A stretch of DNA of 64,000 bases from Moritella sp. 24 (lineage in GTDB: Bacteria > Pseudomonadota > Gammaproteobacteria > Enterobacterales > Moritellaceae): assembly GCF_018219155.1 (NCBI RefSeq), contig NZ_CP056123.1:186001-250000 (forward strand), given 5' to 3'. Shown piece after piece: positions 45,209-53,253 of this stretch; the first letter of the stretch is position 1, and each line of letters opens with the position of its first letter. Both the position numbers and the translations under genes were made by a program. The notes beneath the pieces were generated by a model. It saw only the letters and a program-made list of their open reading frames with translations, was not told where the DNA came from and did not search any database.

Positions 45209-47235
45209 TGAGCATACTTCAGAGCTTAAAAGAATTGGCGAACGAGAATCAAATTCGTCAGTTAGATTATCAATTCGCACGTTTTATTGGTAATTATGAA
45301 TCGGATCCTGCAATCATCTTACTGGCCTGTTTAACCAGTTATCAGTTGGGTAAAGGTCATGTTTGCATTGACTTGAAACACACCGATTATAATGCATTAT
45401 TTGACCTTAATTTAAATCGTTCGCGCATGTTATTAGCAGAAGTTTCTAGCCATAGTGAAGCTTGGCCAAATTTATTAGCAAACTCAGCGGTTGTAGGGGA
45501 ATCTGCACCACTGCAGTTTGTTGCTGATGCCGGTAAATTATATTTGCAGCGCTACTGGGCTTACGAGTTACAAGTAGCGCAGCAGTTGAAAAGCTTAGCA
45601 AAGCAAAGTCAGCAGCCAGACTTAAGTGCGAGTCTTAATCGTTTATTTAAACGTGATTATGGTTTCTTATTTCCTATTTTAGCGAAAGAGCGTGAAACAC
45701 ATTTTAGTGCGCAATCATTTGTAGCGAAGTACTTAGACGTTGTAAAGAAAGGACGTATTAGTTGGAGTGATGTAGAGCAAGTACTACTCACGGCTAAGAA
45801 TGCCCAAGAACTACATGCTTTAGATAGTTTGATCCCAGATGCTTATTGTCTTAATTGGCAAAAGCTATCTGTTGCGGTTGCGGCTACGCGTCATTTTTCA
45901 GTGATATCGGGTGGACCGGGCACAGGAAAAACGACCACGGTAACGAAGTTATTAGCCTTGTTAATTGAGCAAGGTTTATTAGCACAACAAACGTTAACGA
46001 TTAAGCTTGTTGCACCGACGGGTAAGGCTGCTGCACGTTTAACGGAATCAATTTCGGGTGCGAAAGGTAAATTAGACTTACAAGTTGAGGTCGCTGAATT
46101 AATCCCTGAGCAAGCGGGTACAATACACAGGTTATTAGGCGTGATACCGAATCGACAAGCATTCCGTCATAATAAAGATAACCCATTACATCTTGATGTT
46201 CTGGTTGTTGATGAAGCCTCTATGGTGGATTTACCACTGATGGCGAAATTGTTAGCAGCGTTACCACCTCATGCTAGATTGATATTATTAGGTGATAAAG
46301 ATCAGCTTGCGTCGGTAGAGGCTGGCTCTGTATTAGCTGATATTTGTGCTTATGCCGATTTTGGCTATTCTGCTGGGCAAGCAAACTGGTTATCTAAAAT
46401 CACGGATTATGAGTTAAGCCAATATCAGGCGGCAGATGCGACAGCGATATATGACAGCTTATGTTTACTGCGTAAAAGTTATCGTTTTGATGCTGAATCA
46501 GGTATTGGCTGTTTGGCTGGAGCGGTAAATAGAGGCGACTTAAAAGAGTTTGATAGTGTATGGGAAAATCAGCATGATGATATTAACCTACATCCGTTAT
46601 CGACAGAAACCTATGACGCACTTATCACAATGGCGAAGCAAGGCTATCAAGATTATCTAGCTAAAGTGGTTGTATCACCGAGTGATGATGAAGCAAAATC
46701 AATATTACGTTGTTTTAATGATTTTCAAATTCTAACTGCGATCAGAGAAGGTGACTTTGGTGTTGAAGGTTTAAATCAGCGAATCGAAAAAGCATTGCTC
46801 GCGGCACGTAAGATTCGTAAAGACCAATCCGAATGGTATGCAGGTAGACCTATTATGATCACGAATAATGATCATGGCCTCGGTTTATATAATGGTGATA
46901 TAGGTATTTGTATGCAAGATGAAGATCACCGCATGCGAGTTTACTTTGAAATGGCTGACGGTAATGTGCAGTCTTTTCTACCTAGTCGATTACCACCTCA
47001 TCAAACTGTTTTCGCGATGACGATTCATAAGTCGCAAGGATCTGAGTTTAGACACACGGTAATGATTTTACCAAACCGCTTTAACCCAGTGCTAACAAGA
47101 GAGTTGGTATATACCGGTATTACTCGTGCAAAAGAGAAATTAGATATATTTACTAACGTAACAGTAATGAAAAAGGCGATTAAATTACGTACGGAACGGG
47201 TGAGTGGACTAATGGCATTATTAAGCCAGAATTGA
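45208..47235 (+). CDS. recD: Exodeoxyribonuclease V subunit alpha RecD
   Basis: The 5'-3' helicase of RecBCD. The 675 residues are longer than E. coli RecD (608), with extra length in the N-terminal and middle regions. Walker A is SGGPGTGKTTT (Lys241); Walker B is DVLVVDEASMVDLPLM; further helicase motifs are LLGDKDQLASVEAGSVL, MTIHKSQGSEF and VYTGITRAKEKL. The final gene of recCBD. After it, 187 bases lead to a transporter gene. Confidence 0.96.
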   Translation: MSILQSLKELANENQIRQLDYQFARFIGNYESDPAIILLACLTSYQLGKGHVCIDLKHTDYNALFDLNLNRSRMLLAEVSSHSEAWPNLLANSAVVGESAPLQFVADAGKLYLQRYWAYELQVAQQLKSLAKQSQQPDLSASLNRLFKRDYGFLFPILAKERETHFSAQSFVAKYLDVVKKGRISWSDVEQVLLTAKNAQELHALDSLIPDAYCLNWQKLSVAVAATRHFSVISGGPGTGKTTTVTKLLALLIEQGLLAQQTLTIKLVAPTGKAAARLTESISGAKGKLDLQVEVAELIPEQAGTIHRLLGVIPNRQAFRHNKDNPLHLDVLVVDEASMVDLPLMAKLLAALPPHARLILLGDKDQLASVEAGSVLADICAYADFGYSAGQANWLSKITDYELSQYQAADATAIYDSLCLLRKSYRFDAESGIGCLAGAVNRGDLKEFDSVWENQHDDINLHPLSTETYDALITMAKQGYQDYLAKVVVSPSDDEAKSILRCFNDFQILTAIREGDFGVEGLNQRIEKALLAARKIRKDQSEWYAGRPIMITNNDHGLGLYNGDIGICMQDEDHRMRVYFEMADGNVQSFLPSRLPPHQTVFAMTIHKSQGSEFRHTVMILPNRFNPVLTRELVYTGITRAKEKLDIFTNVTVMKKAIKLRTERVSGLMALLSQN

Positions 47236-47422
47236 TGAATCGTAGATTTAGACCCTTAATTATCATTTATCCTAAAAAGGCAATGCTTTGTTATCGATTT
47301 TGCAAGGATATACTTAAAAAGTTGGCGTTTGATCACATTTATGCCTTACTTGCTGTGTTATCTTCGCCGCGATTTTCCGTTAACGTATAATGTATTGTTT
47401 AAAGCCTTGTTGGGAGAGTGTT

Positions 47423-48658
47423 TTGCTTAAGGATAAAAAAAGTCTAGTTAAAAATATTGGTTTTCAAGTTGTAGTCGCTATGATCATTGGTGCTGCAGTC
47501 GGTGCTTTCATGGGCGAAGGCGCTGCCATATTTGCACCATTGGGCGCGCTGTTTATTAATTTAATAAAAATGTTAGTGATTCCACTTGTTGCTGTATCGA
47601 TTATTGCTGGTGCCGCTAATCTTGGTGACAGTCCTTCAGCAGGTAAGATTGGTGTTGGTACATTTGTCTTCTTTATGCTGACATCTGCGATTGCTGTCGC
47701 ACTTGCGCTTGTGATGGGTAATGTATTTGAACCTGGGGTTGGTGTTGATTTCTCTAAACATGCGACAGGTTTAGCTGTCGTAACTGCTGAGCAAGGCGCA
47801 TTACCGGGTGTATTTGATACCATTATTGGCATGATCCCAACGAATGTATTCAGTGCGTTAACGAGCGGTAATATTTTACAAATTCTAGTATTCAGTATCT
47901 TCTTTGGCATTGCATTAACGAAGGTTGAACGCAAACGTGCTAAGCCAATCATGGACGGTTTAAATACCATCATTGATGCATTTGTTTGGATGATCAATTG
48001 TGTAATGATTATTGCCCCAATTGGTGTCTTTGGTCTGATGGCTGAATCTGTTGGTACGTTTGGTTTTAGCGCACTAGCTGTGGTAATGAAATTGTTTGTT
48101 GTTTATATTGCAGCGATTATTATCTACGGTTTCATTTTCTATCCACTTGTAGTGAAGTTTTTCTCTGATACGCCAGTACTGAAATTTATGTCTGCGATGA
48201 AGAAACCTCAAGCATTAGCATTATCGACAGCGTCATCAATGGCAACATTGCCTGTGACACTGGAAGTATGTGAAAAAGAATTAAAACTTGCTAACTCAAC
48301 TGCTGCGTTTGTATTACCGTTAGGTGCGACGATCAACATGAGTGGTAATGCTATTTATTATGGTCTAGTAGCCGTGTTCTTTGCACAAATGTTTAATGTT
48401 GAATTAGGTATGGCTGCTTATGCTGCGATCATCTTTACATCGACATTAGGTGCAATTGGCCAAGCGGGTGTTCCTGGACCGTCTTTCCTTGTTGTTGCGG
48501 TATTATTAGCGGCTGGCATTCCAATCGAAGGTTTACCACTATTATTCGCGTTAGATCGTATTTTTGATATGGTGCGTACTGCATTGAACATTACCGGTGA
48601 TGCTGTTTGTGCTGTGGTAATGGATAAATATAATCCTGAACATCAAGTAGCTAAATAA
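47423..48658 (+). CDS. Dicarboxylate/amino acid:cation symporter (DAACS family)
   Basis: Inner-membrane sodium- or proton-coupled importer of glutamate/aspartate or C4-dicarboxylates. From the TTG at 47423 with GGGAGAG about 6 bases upstream, it has 411 residues (MLKDKKSL). The longer start at 47390 has no ribosome binding site. About eight membrane segments and family blocks are visible: NLIKMLVIPLVAVSIIAG, the serine-rich hairpin ALALSTASSMATLPVTLE (usually SSSAATLP), LPLGATINMSGNA (NMDG equivalent) and the GAIGQAGVPG loop. The exact substrate is not determined. A terminator follows. Confidence 0.92.
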   Translation: MLKDKKSLVKNIGFQVVVAMIIGAAVGAFMGEGAAIFAPLGALFINLIKMLVIPLVAVSIIAGAANLGDSPSAGKIGVGTFVFFMLTSAIAVALALVMGNVFEPGVGVDFSKHATGLAVVTAEQGALPGVFDTIIGMIPTNVFSALTSGNILQILVFSIFFGIALTKVERKRAKPIMDGLNTIIDAFVWMINCVMIIAPIGVFGLMAESVGTFGFSALAVVMKLFVVYIAAIIIYGFIFYPLVVKFFSDTPVLKFMSAMKKPQALALSTASSMATLPVTLEVCEKELKLANSTAAFVLPLGATINMSGNAIYYGLVAVFFAQMFNVELGMAAYAAIIFTSTLGAIGQAGVPGPSFLVVAVLLAAGIPIEGLPLLFALDRIFDMVRTALNITGDAVCAVVMDKYNPEHQVAK

Positions 48659-48675
48659 CAAATAGGTAAGTTAAT

Positions 48676-48706
48676 AAGCCACGCCCATTCGGTGTGGCTT
48701 TTTTAT
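48676..48706 (+). terminator. Terminator after the DAACS transporter
   Basis: AAGCCACGCC pairs with GGTGTGGCTT (one wobble) around CATTC, followed by six T. Confidence 0.88.
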
Positions 48707-48748
48707 TTTCGGAAGTTATATCCTAGATTTATTATTCGAGACTAAAAG

Positions 48749-49669
48749 TTAACTTTTTTGGAATTGACTTAGTACTAATTGCGCTTGTTGATTGATATCG
48801 CCAGTGCCTTCTAACCAATGAATTTTTGCGCCTTGGCGTTCCATTCTTCTAAACCAAGTATCTTGGCGTTTAGCATATTTATGGATGGCAATATTTAATA
48901 TATCAAACATTTCATCATAGCTTATCTTACCTTCGATATACTGGCTTACAAAACGGTACTCAAGTCCAAGGTACTCTAACTTTTCATGGGTTATACCCTG
49001 TGCTAGTAAACCTTCGACTTCTTCAATCATCCCGTTTTCTAAACGTTCTTTTAAGCGTAAGGTGATACGCTGGCGTAATACGCTTCTATCCCATTTGATT
49101 CCGAAATAAAGCGGCTTAACATCTGGTAATGGTGTTTTTAGTGGCGTGCTTGCTGATGTTGCGTGCTGTGCAATTTCGATAGCACGATATAAACGTGGAC
49201 GTGCGGTAATATCCGTTGCTTGATAAGATTCACTATCGAGGGAAAGCAAAATTTGTTGTACGTCTTCCAACGCCATTTCTGCAAATTGTTCACGTTGTGC
49301 TGTGTTTTTGTCTACTTGAACAAACTCATAACCAGCAACGACAGCATCAATGTACAAGCCTGTTCCGCCAACGAGTAAAGGTAATTTACCGCGTTGGTTA
49401 ATGTCTTTAAATGCGCAGAAAAAATCACGCTGAAATCGAAAGGCATTATATTCTTTACCGGGTTCGATAATATCAATTAAATGGTAAGGCACATCACCAT
49501 ACTCAGCTAAATCTTTGCCTGAACCAATATCTAAACCGGTATATACCTGTCTAGAGTCACCAGAGATTATTTCGCCGTTTAATTGTTTCGCAAGATCGAC
49601 ACCTAAACGTGTTTTCCCTGATGCTGTCGCACCGAGTACGACGATAAGATTATATTGTTGTTGAGACAT
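48749..49669 (-). CDS. miaA: tRNA dimethylallyltransferase MiaA
   Basis: Adds the isopentenyl group to A37 of tRNAs reading UNN codons. The 306 residues have a P-loop GATASGKT (13-20), the substrate motif ISGDSRQVYTGLDIGSGKD (about 34-52), YHLIDIIEPGKEYNAFRFQRD, LLVGGTGLYIDAV and TARPRLYRAIEI. It stands alone on the minus strand, without the mutL or hfq neighbours common in enterobacteria. The 268 bases between it and asnC hold both promoters; nothing specific is recognised there. Confidence 0.97.
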   Translation of the reverse strand: MSQQQYNLIVVLGATASGKTRLGVDLAKQLNGEIISGDSRQVYTGLDIGSGKDLAEYGDVPYHLIDIIEPGKEYNAFRFQRDFFCAFKDINQRGKLPLLVGGTGLYIDAVVAGYEFVQVDKNTAQREQFAEMALEDVQQILLSLDSESYQATDITARPRLYRAIEIAQHATSASTPLKTPLPDVKPLYFGIKWDRSVLRQRITLRLKERLENGMIEEVEGLLAQGITHEKLEYLGLEYRFVSQYIEGKISYDEMFDILNIAIHKYAKRQDTWFRRMERQGAKIHWLEGTGDINQQAQLVLSQFQKS

Positions 49670-49937
49670 TAGATTACCTGAATAAATAATAGCGCTTGTG
49701 CTAGTCGAAATGGTAACTCAAGCTTGCTATGTCACCAACTGTCTTTTTAACTTTGTTATAAAACTAATTCTATTTTGAGAAAACTGAGTCGTTAATTAAT
49801 GAAATAATGGTGAAATCGCAGTTATGCAGTCAAAAAAGAGGTATTTTATCAAGATTATTCAAATTATACGCTAGATGATTATGGTTTTAGCGTTATAATC
49901 GACTTCTTGTATTGTTACTTATGATCGGAAAGTTGTA

Positions 49938-50399
49938 ATGCCGCTTAATACTAATCTCGATGAATTAGACAAAAAAATTCTTAATGCACTCATGGTTAAT
50001 GCGCGTGTACCTTATGCTGAACTGGCTAAAAAGTTTAACGTAAGTGCGGGTACTATTCATGTACGTGTCGAAAAAATGAAATCAACAGGTGTCATTCTGG
50101 GCACTAAAGTAGAAGTGTGTCCGAAGAAACTTGGTTATGATGTTTGTTGTTTTATTGGTATTAATCTAAAGAGCGCGAAAGATTATCCTTCTGCGTTAGC
50201 GCAATTAAAAGCGTTAGATGAAGTCGTGGAAGCGTATTACACGACCGGTAATTACAATATTTTTGTTAAGTTAATGACACGTTCTATTGATGAATTACAA
50301 AAAGTTCTAATTGATAAAATTCAGCAGATTGAAGAAGTTCAGTCGACTGAAACATTGATCTCGTTACAAAACCCTATTAGCCGTGATGTTCATCCGTAA
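49938..50399 (+). CDS. asnC: Lrp-family transcriptional regulator AsnC
   Basis: A 153-residue Lrp/AsnC regulator. The N-terminal helix-turn-helix is LDELDKKILNALMVNARVPYAELAKKFNVSAGTIHVRVEKMK (about 8-49). The C-terminal RAM effector domain includes LGYDVCCFIGINLKSAKDYPSALAQL and VEAYYTTGNYNIFVKLM. It is close to E. coli AsnC, which responds to asparagine and controls asnA. Here asnA is not adjacent; a PLP enzyme follows. AsnC-type regulators usually control themselves. Confidence 0.94.
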   Translation: MPLNTNLDELDKKILNALMVNARVPYAELAKKFNVSAGTIHVRVEKMKSTGVILGTKVEVCPKKLGYDVCCFIGINLKSAKDYPSALAQLKALDEVVEAYYTTGNYNIFVKLMTRSIDELQKVLIDKIQQIEEVQSTETLISLQNPISRDVHP

Positions 50400-50436
50400 C
50401 GTTCGCCCCTAATTATAAATGATATAAATGCTATAA

Positions 50437-50469
50437 GTTAACCTCATCCTGATCAATAATGAGGTTAAC
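50437..50469. repeat. 11-bp perfect inverted repeat between asnC and the PLP gene
   Basis: GTTAACCTCAT (50437-50447) and ATGAGGTTAAC (50459-50469) are exact complements around an 11-base loop, with no T run directly after. It may be a weak terminator for asnC or an operator for the next gene. Confidence 0.65.
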
Positions 50470-50496
50470 ATCAATTTGTTGTATGAAGGAATAACA

Positions 50497-51732
50497 ATGA
50501 AAGAGCAGGGATTCACTACTCATTTAGTTCATCATGATCACAATCAAAAGCTAGAGTTTGGTGCTATTCACGCGCCAGTATATAACTCAGCAACTTATGG
50601 TTATGATGACATTCAAGATCTTATCGATATCTTCCAAGGCCGCCAAGCAGGCCAAGCCTATGCTCGTCAAGCTACGCCAACGATTGATATGTTACAAAAC
50701 ATGATCTGCGAAATGGAGCAGGGTAAAGCATCGCTTTGTTTCAGCTCGGGTATGGCGGCGATTGCCGCGGTATTTTTGACGTTATTAAAAAGTGGCGATC
50801 ATATTGTTGCTAGTCGCTTCTTATTTGGTAATACCTCAAGTGTATTCGGCACCCTAAGAGATTTTGGTATCGAAGTTACTTTGGTCGATGCGACTGATGT
50901 TGCTAACGTTGCGAAAGCTTGCCAAACAAACACTAAAATGGTGTTTGTGGAAACTATCGCAAATCCAGCAACTCAAGTATGTGATTTAGCTGAAATTGGT
51001 GAGCTGTGTGATGCTAAAGGTTTACTTTATGTTGTTGATAACACGCTAACATCAGCATACCTATTCCAGCCTAAAACAGTGAAGTGTCACCTTATCGTTA
51101 CCTCTCTATCAAAATATTTTGGTGGTCATGGTAATGTGATTGGTGGTTCAGTTACTGATACGGGCTTGTTTGATTGGTCACAGTATCCGAATATTTTCGA
51201 AGCGTATCGTAAAGGTGATCCTGCTATGTGGGGTTATCTACAAATGAAGAAGAAAGGTCTACGTGATATGGGCGCTTGCCTTACTTCTGAAGCGGCTGGT
51301 CAATTAGCTCTCGGTTCAGAAACAATGGCACTACGTCTAAAACAATCGTCAAGTTCGGCATTGGCTCTTGCATTAATGTTAGAGAATCACCCGAAAGTAG
51401 CGCGTGTTTATTATCCAGGTCTTGAATCACACCCTCAATATGCGCGTTCTAAATCATTGTTTACTGCATCTGGTGCGATGTTCAGTTTAGATTTGGAAGA
51501 AGGCTTAGATTGCTGCCAATTCTTAAATGAATTGAAGTTGGTGATTGGTGCTACACACTTAGGTGACAACCGTAGTTTAGCACTACCTGTTGCGCCAACT
51601 ATTTTCTATGAAATTGGTTTGGCTGCACGACAAGAATCAGGTATTAGTGAAAACATGATCCGTTTTTCTATTGGTATTGAAGATACTGATGATTTACTTG
51701 CTGACTTTACACTGGCATTAGCAAGCCTTTAA
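50497..51732 (+). CDS. Cystathionine gamma-synthase/methionine gamma-lyase family PLP enzyme
   Basis: A PLP-dependent enzyme of Cys/Met metabolism. The ATG at 50497, with AAGGA 7 bases upstream, gives 411 residues; the frame extends back to 50476 without a good start. The PLP lysine is Lys206 in TSLSKYFGGHG, with Asp181 (VVDNTL) contacting the ring nitrogen. YARQATPTIDMLQ and SSGMAAIAAVF are further cofactor-binding blocks. It lies in the branch of family members that use O-acyl-homoserine or methionine; which reaction it runs cannot be told. Its terminator has been split by an insertion sequence. Confidence 0.88.
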   Translation: MKEQGFTTHLVHHDHNQKLEFGAIHAPVYNSATYGYDDIQDLIDIFQGRQAGQAYARQATPTIDMLQNMICEMEQGKASLCFSSGMAAIAAVFLTLLKSGDHIVASRFLFGNTSSVFGTLRDFGIEVTLVDATDVANVAKACQTNTKMVFVETIANPATQVCDLAEIGELCDAKGLLYVVDNTLTSAYLFQPKTVKCHLIVTSLSKYFGGHGNVIGGSVTDTGLFDWSQYPNIFEAYRKGDPAMWGYLQMKKKGLRDMGACLTSEAAGQLALGSETMALRLKQSSSSALALALMLENHPKVARVYYPGLESHPQYARSKSLFTASGAMFSLDLEEGLDCCQFLNELKLVIGATHLGDNRSLALPVAPTIFYEIGLAARQESGISENMIRFSIGIEDTDDLLADFTLALASL

Positions 51733-51800
51733 TTGTTTCGTACTGCGAATATAAAAAGCCTAAGTGATGTGAAGTGACCCCGTTAAGTTGGACATTTTAG

Positions 51801-52586
51801 TTAAGCGGCTTGTAAGGCCTGGTTTCGATATTCTATCGGAGTCAGGCCTTTTAATTTGACCTTGATCCGTTTCGTATTGTAATACTCGATGTACTCGTCG
51901 AGCTTTTTTATTAATTCATCGGCATCGTTGAATTTTTGCCTATGATACATTTCTGTTTTTAATAAGCCAAAGAAGTTTTCAGCTACTGCATTGTCTAAAC
52001 AGTTCCCTTTTCTGGACATGCTCTGCGTTAGCCCATGAGCAGCTAGTTGTTTTTGATATCCCCTGTGGCGATAGTGCCACCCTTGATCGCTATGCACTAT
52101 TGGCTTCGAATGCTTATCTAAGCTATTAATGGCATCTTTTAGCATATCTGTAACTAATGGTAAGCGAGCATCTTTAGCTATCTTATAAGCGACTATTTCT
52201 TTGGTAAATAGAGCTATAACTGGTGATAAATAAACTCTTTGATCTCTCACCTTAAATTCAGTTACATCAGTTGCCCACTTTTCATCTGGCTTTGTAGCAT
52301 TAAAATTTCGCTCAAGTACATTCGGTGCCGTAGTTCCAGCTCCGCCTTTATAAGAGCTGTATTTTTTAGGTCGAACGGTCGACTTTAGATCCAGTTGAGC
52401 CATCAACCTTTGCACCGTTTTATGGTTTAGCGTAATACCTTGTCTTTTCAGTGTTAGCTGGATCCTACGGTAGCCGTAGCGCCCTTTATGTTCGTGATAA
52501 ATATCTCTTATAAGCGCCAGTTCACGTTCATAGGTATCCGGTTTTTCATTTACTTTAATTTGATAATAAAACACACTTTTAGCCAA
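51801..52586 (-). CDS. IS3-family transposase OrfB (DDE integrase domain)
   Basis: Catalytic part of the transposase, 261 residues in this frame. An N-terminal helical segment (HEHKGRYGYRRIQLTLKRQG, HTH_21-like) precedes the rve integrase core with the DDE acids in KWATDVTEF, IVHSDQGWHY and NCLDNAVAENFFGLLKTE. The frame's first codon at 52586 is a TTG inside coding context, and the same frame continues upstream to the end of orfA. It is therefore probably made as an OrfAB fusion by -1 frameshifting at about 52649-52655. Confidence 0.93.
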   Translation of the reverse strand: MAKSVFYYQIKVNEKPDTYERELALIRDIYHEHKGRYGYRRIQLTLKRQGITLNHKTVQRLMAQLDLKSTVRPKKYSSYKGGAGTTAPNVLERNFNATKPDEKWATDVTEFKVRDQRVYLSPVIALFTKEIVAYKIAKDARLPLVTDMLKDAINSLDKHSKPIVHSDQGWHYRHRGYQKQLAAHGLTQSMSRKGNCLDNAVAENFFGLLKTEMYHRQKFNDADELIKKLDEYIEYYNTKRIKVKLKGLTPIEYRNQALQAA

Positions 52587-52642
52587 CTCTGAGGCTTGAA
52601 GAAGGTGCTTTAGTGCATGTTTATTTTTAAGAGCTAAAACCG

Positions 52643-53146
52643 TTATCGCTTTTTCTTTGTTTTTCGGCGCTTTGCTTGGTCTAGCTCTTCCAACTTTTTT
52701 AATACAGCATTCTCGGCTCGTAGATAGGCTAACTCTTCCTTTAACTCTGCTGTTGTCATTTCACTATCTGGTTTTTGAGTTGTATTAGATTGTGTCATTT
52801 TAGGCCTATTTATCGAGGTGTGTTGAAGCCCTCTGAAGCCAGATTCGTTATATGTTTTTAGCCATACAGAAAGCGAACCGGGAGAAGACAGGTTTAATAC
52901 GGCACTAGTGTGAGTGAGCGACCAACCATTTGTCCACATTAATTTTAATGATTGCAGCTTTGTTTTGGCACTATTTGCATGTGAATTTGGTAGGAATGAA
53001 TTTGTGCTATGAATAGCAAAGACTTGAGTCCAATATCGAATCTGTCGAGATGATATCGATAGTTCATTTGCTAATGTATAAGATGATTTACCACCTAGAC
53101 ACTCTTTCGCGATAATGAGTTTTAACTCACGACTATATTTGGACAT
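52643..53146 (-). CDS. IS3-family transposase OrfA (DNA-binding)
   Basis: Beginning at the ATG at 53146 (MSKYSRELKLIIAKECL) it has 167 residues. It contains two helix-turn-helix units (about 5-50 and 55-105) as in the IS150 group, and a C-terminal leucine-zipper-like helix (TTAELKEELAYLRAENAVLKKLEELDQ). The frame opens 15 codons earlier, but that part lies in the terminal repeat and its hairpin. The end reads KTKKKR over G AAA AAG, the probable frameshift site into orfB. Confidence 0.92.
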   Translation of the reverse strand: MSKYSRELKLIIAKECLGGKSSYTLANELSISSRQIRYWTQVFAIHSTNSFLPNSHANSAKTKLQSLKLMWTNGWSLTHTSAVLNLSSPGSLSVWLKTYNESGFRGLQHTSINRPKMTQSNTTQKPDSEMTTAELKEELAYLRAENAVLKKLEELDQAKRRKTKKKR

Positions 53147-53189
53147 AAAAAAAGACCCCCAATAATTGGTTGTCCAACTATTGGGGGTC
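53147..53189 (-). terminator. Terminator hairpin inside the IS just before orfA
   Basis: On the minus strand GACCCCCAATA (53189-53179) pairs with TATTGGGGGTC (53164-53154), with a further inner stem, and seven T follow (53153-53147), then the orfA ATG. The GGGGG that could act as ribosome binding site is in the 3' arm. It would stop transcription entering from outside. Confidence 0.8.
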
Positions 53190-53253
53190 ACTTCAGATCA
53201 CTTAGGCTTTTTTATTGGTAAATAGAAAATATGAGCGGGTGACTCAAATGGCG

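Larger units (their letters stand above)
51769..53195 (-). mobile_element. IS3-family insertion sequence, IS150 group, complete
   Basis: About 1.43 kb, transcribed on the minus strand. Imperfect terminal inverted repeats are TGAAGTGACCCC-N4-AGTTGGACA on both sides (51770-51794 and the complement of 53171-53195). A GAT target duplication flanks it (51766-51768 and 53196-53198). It carries orfA and orfB in the usual -1 arrangement. Both frames are intact, so the element may be active. Its name could only be given by an IS database comparison. Confidence 0.92.
51753..53214. terminator. Bidirectional terminator hairpin split by the insertion sequence
   Basis: The left arm AAAAAGCCTAAGTGAT (51753-51768) and right arm CACTTAGGCTTTTTTA (from 53199) are complementary. 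Removing the IS and one GAT copy restores a perfect hairpin centred on AGTGATCACT, with an A run before and a T run after. It would have served the PLP gene and the convergent FapA gene. The two arms now lie 1.4 kb apart. Confidence 0.85.

Noticed and set aside
47464-47997. Minus-strand frame of 177 residues in the DAACS transporter gene
   Set aside because: Shadow frame opposite a well-supported membrane protein; no ribosome binding site.
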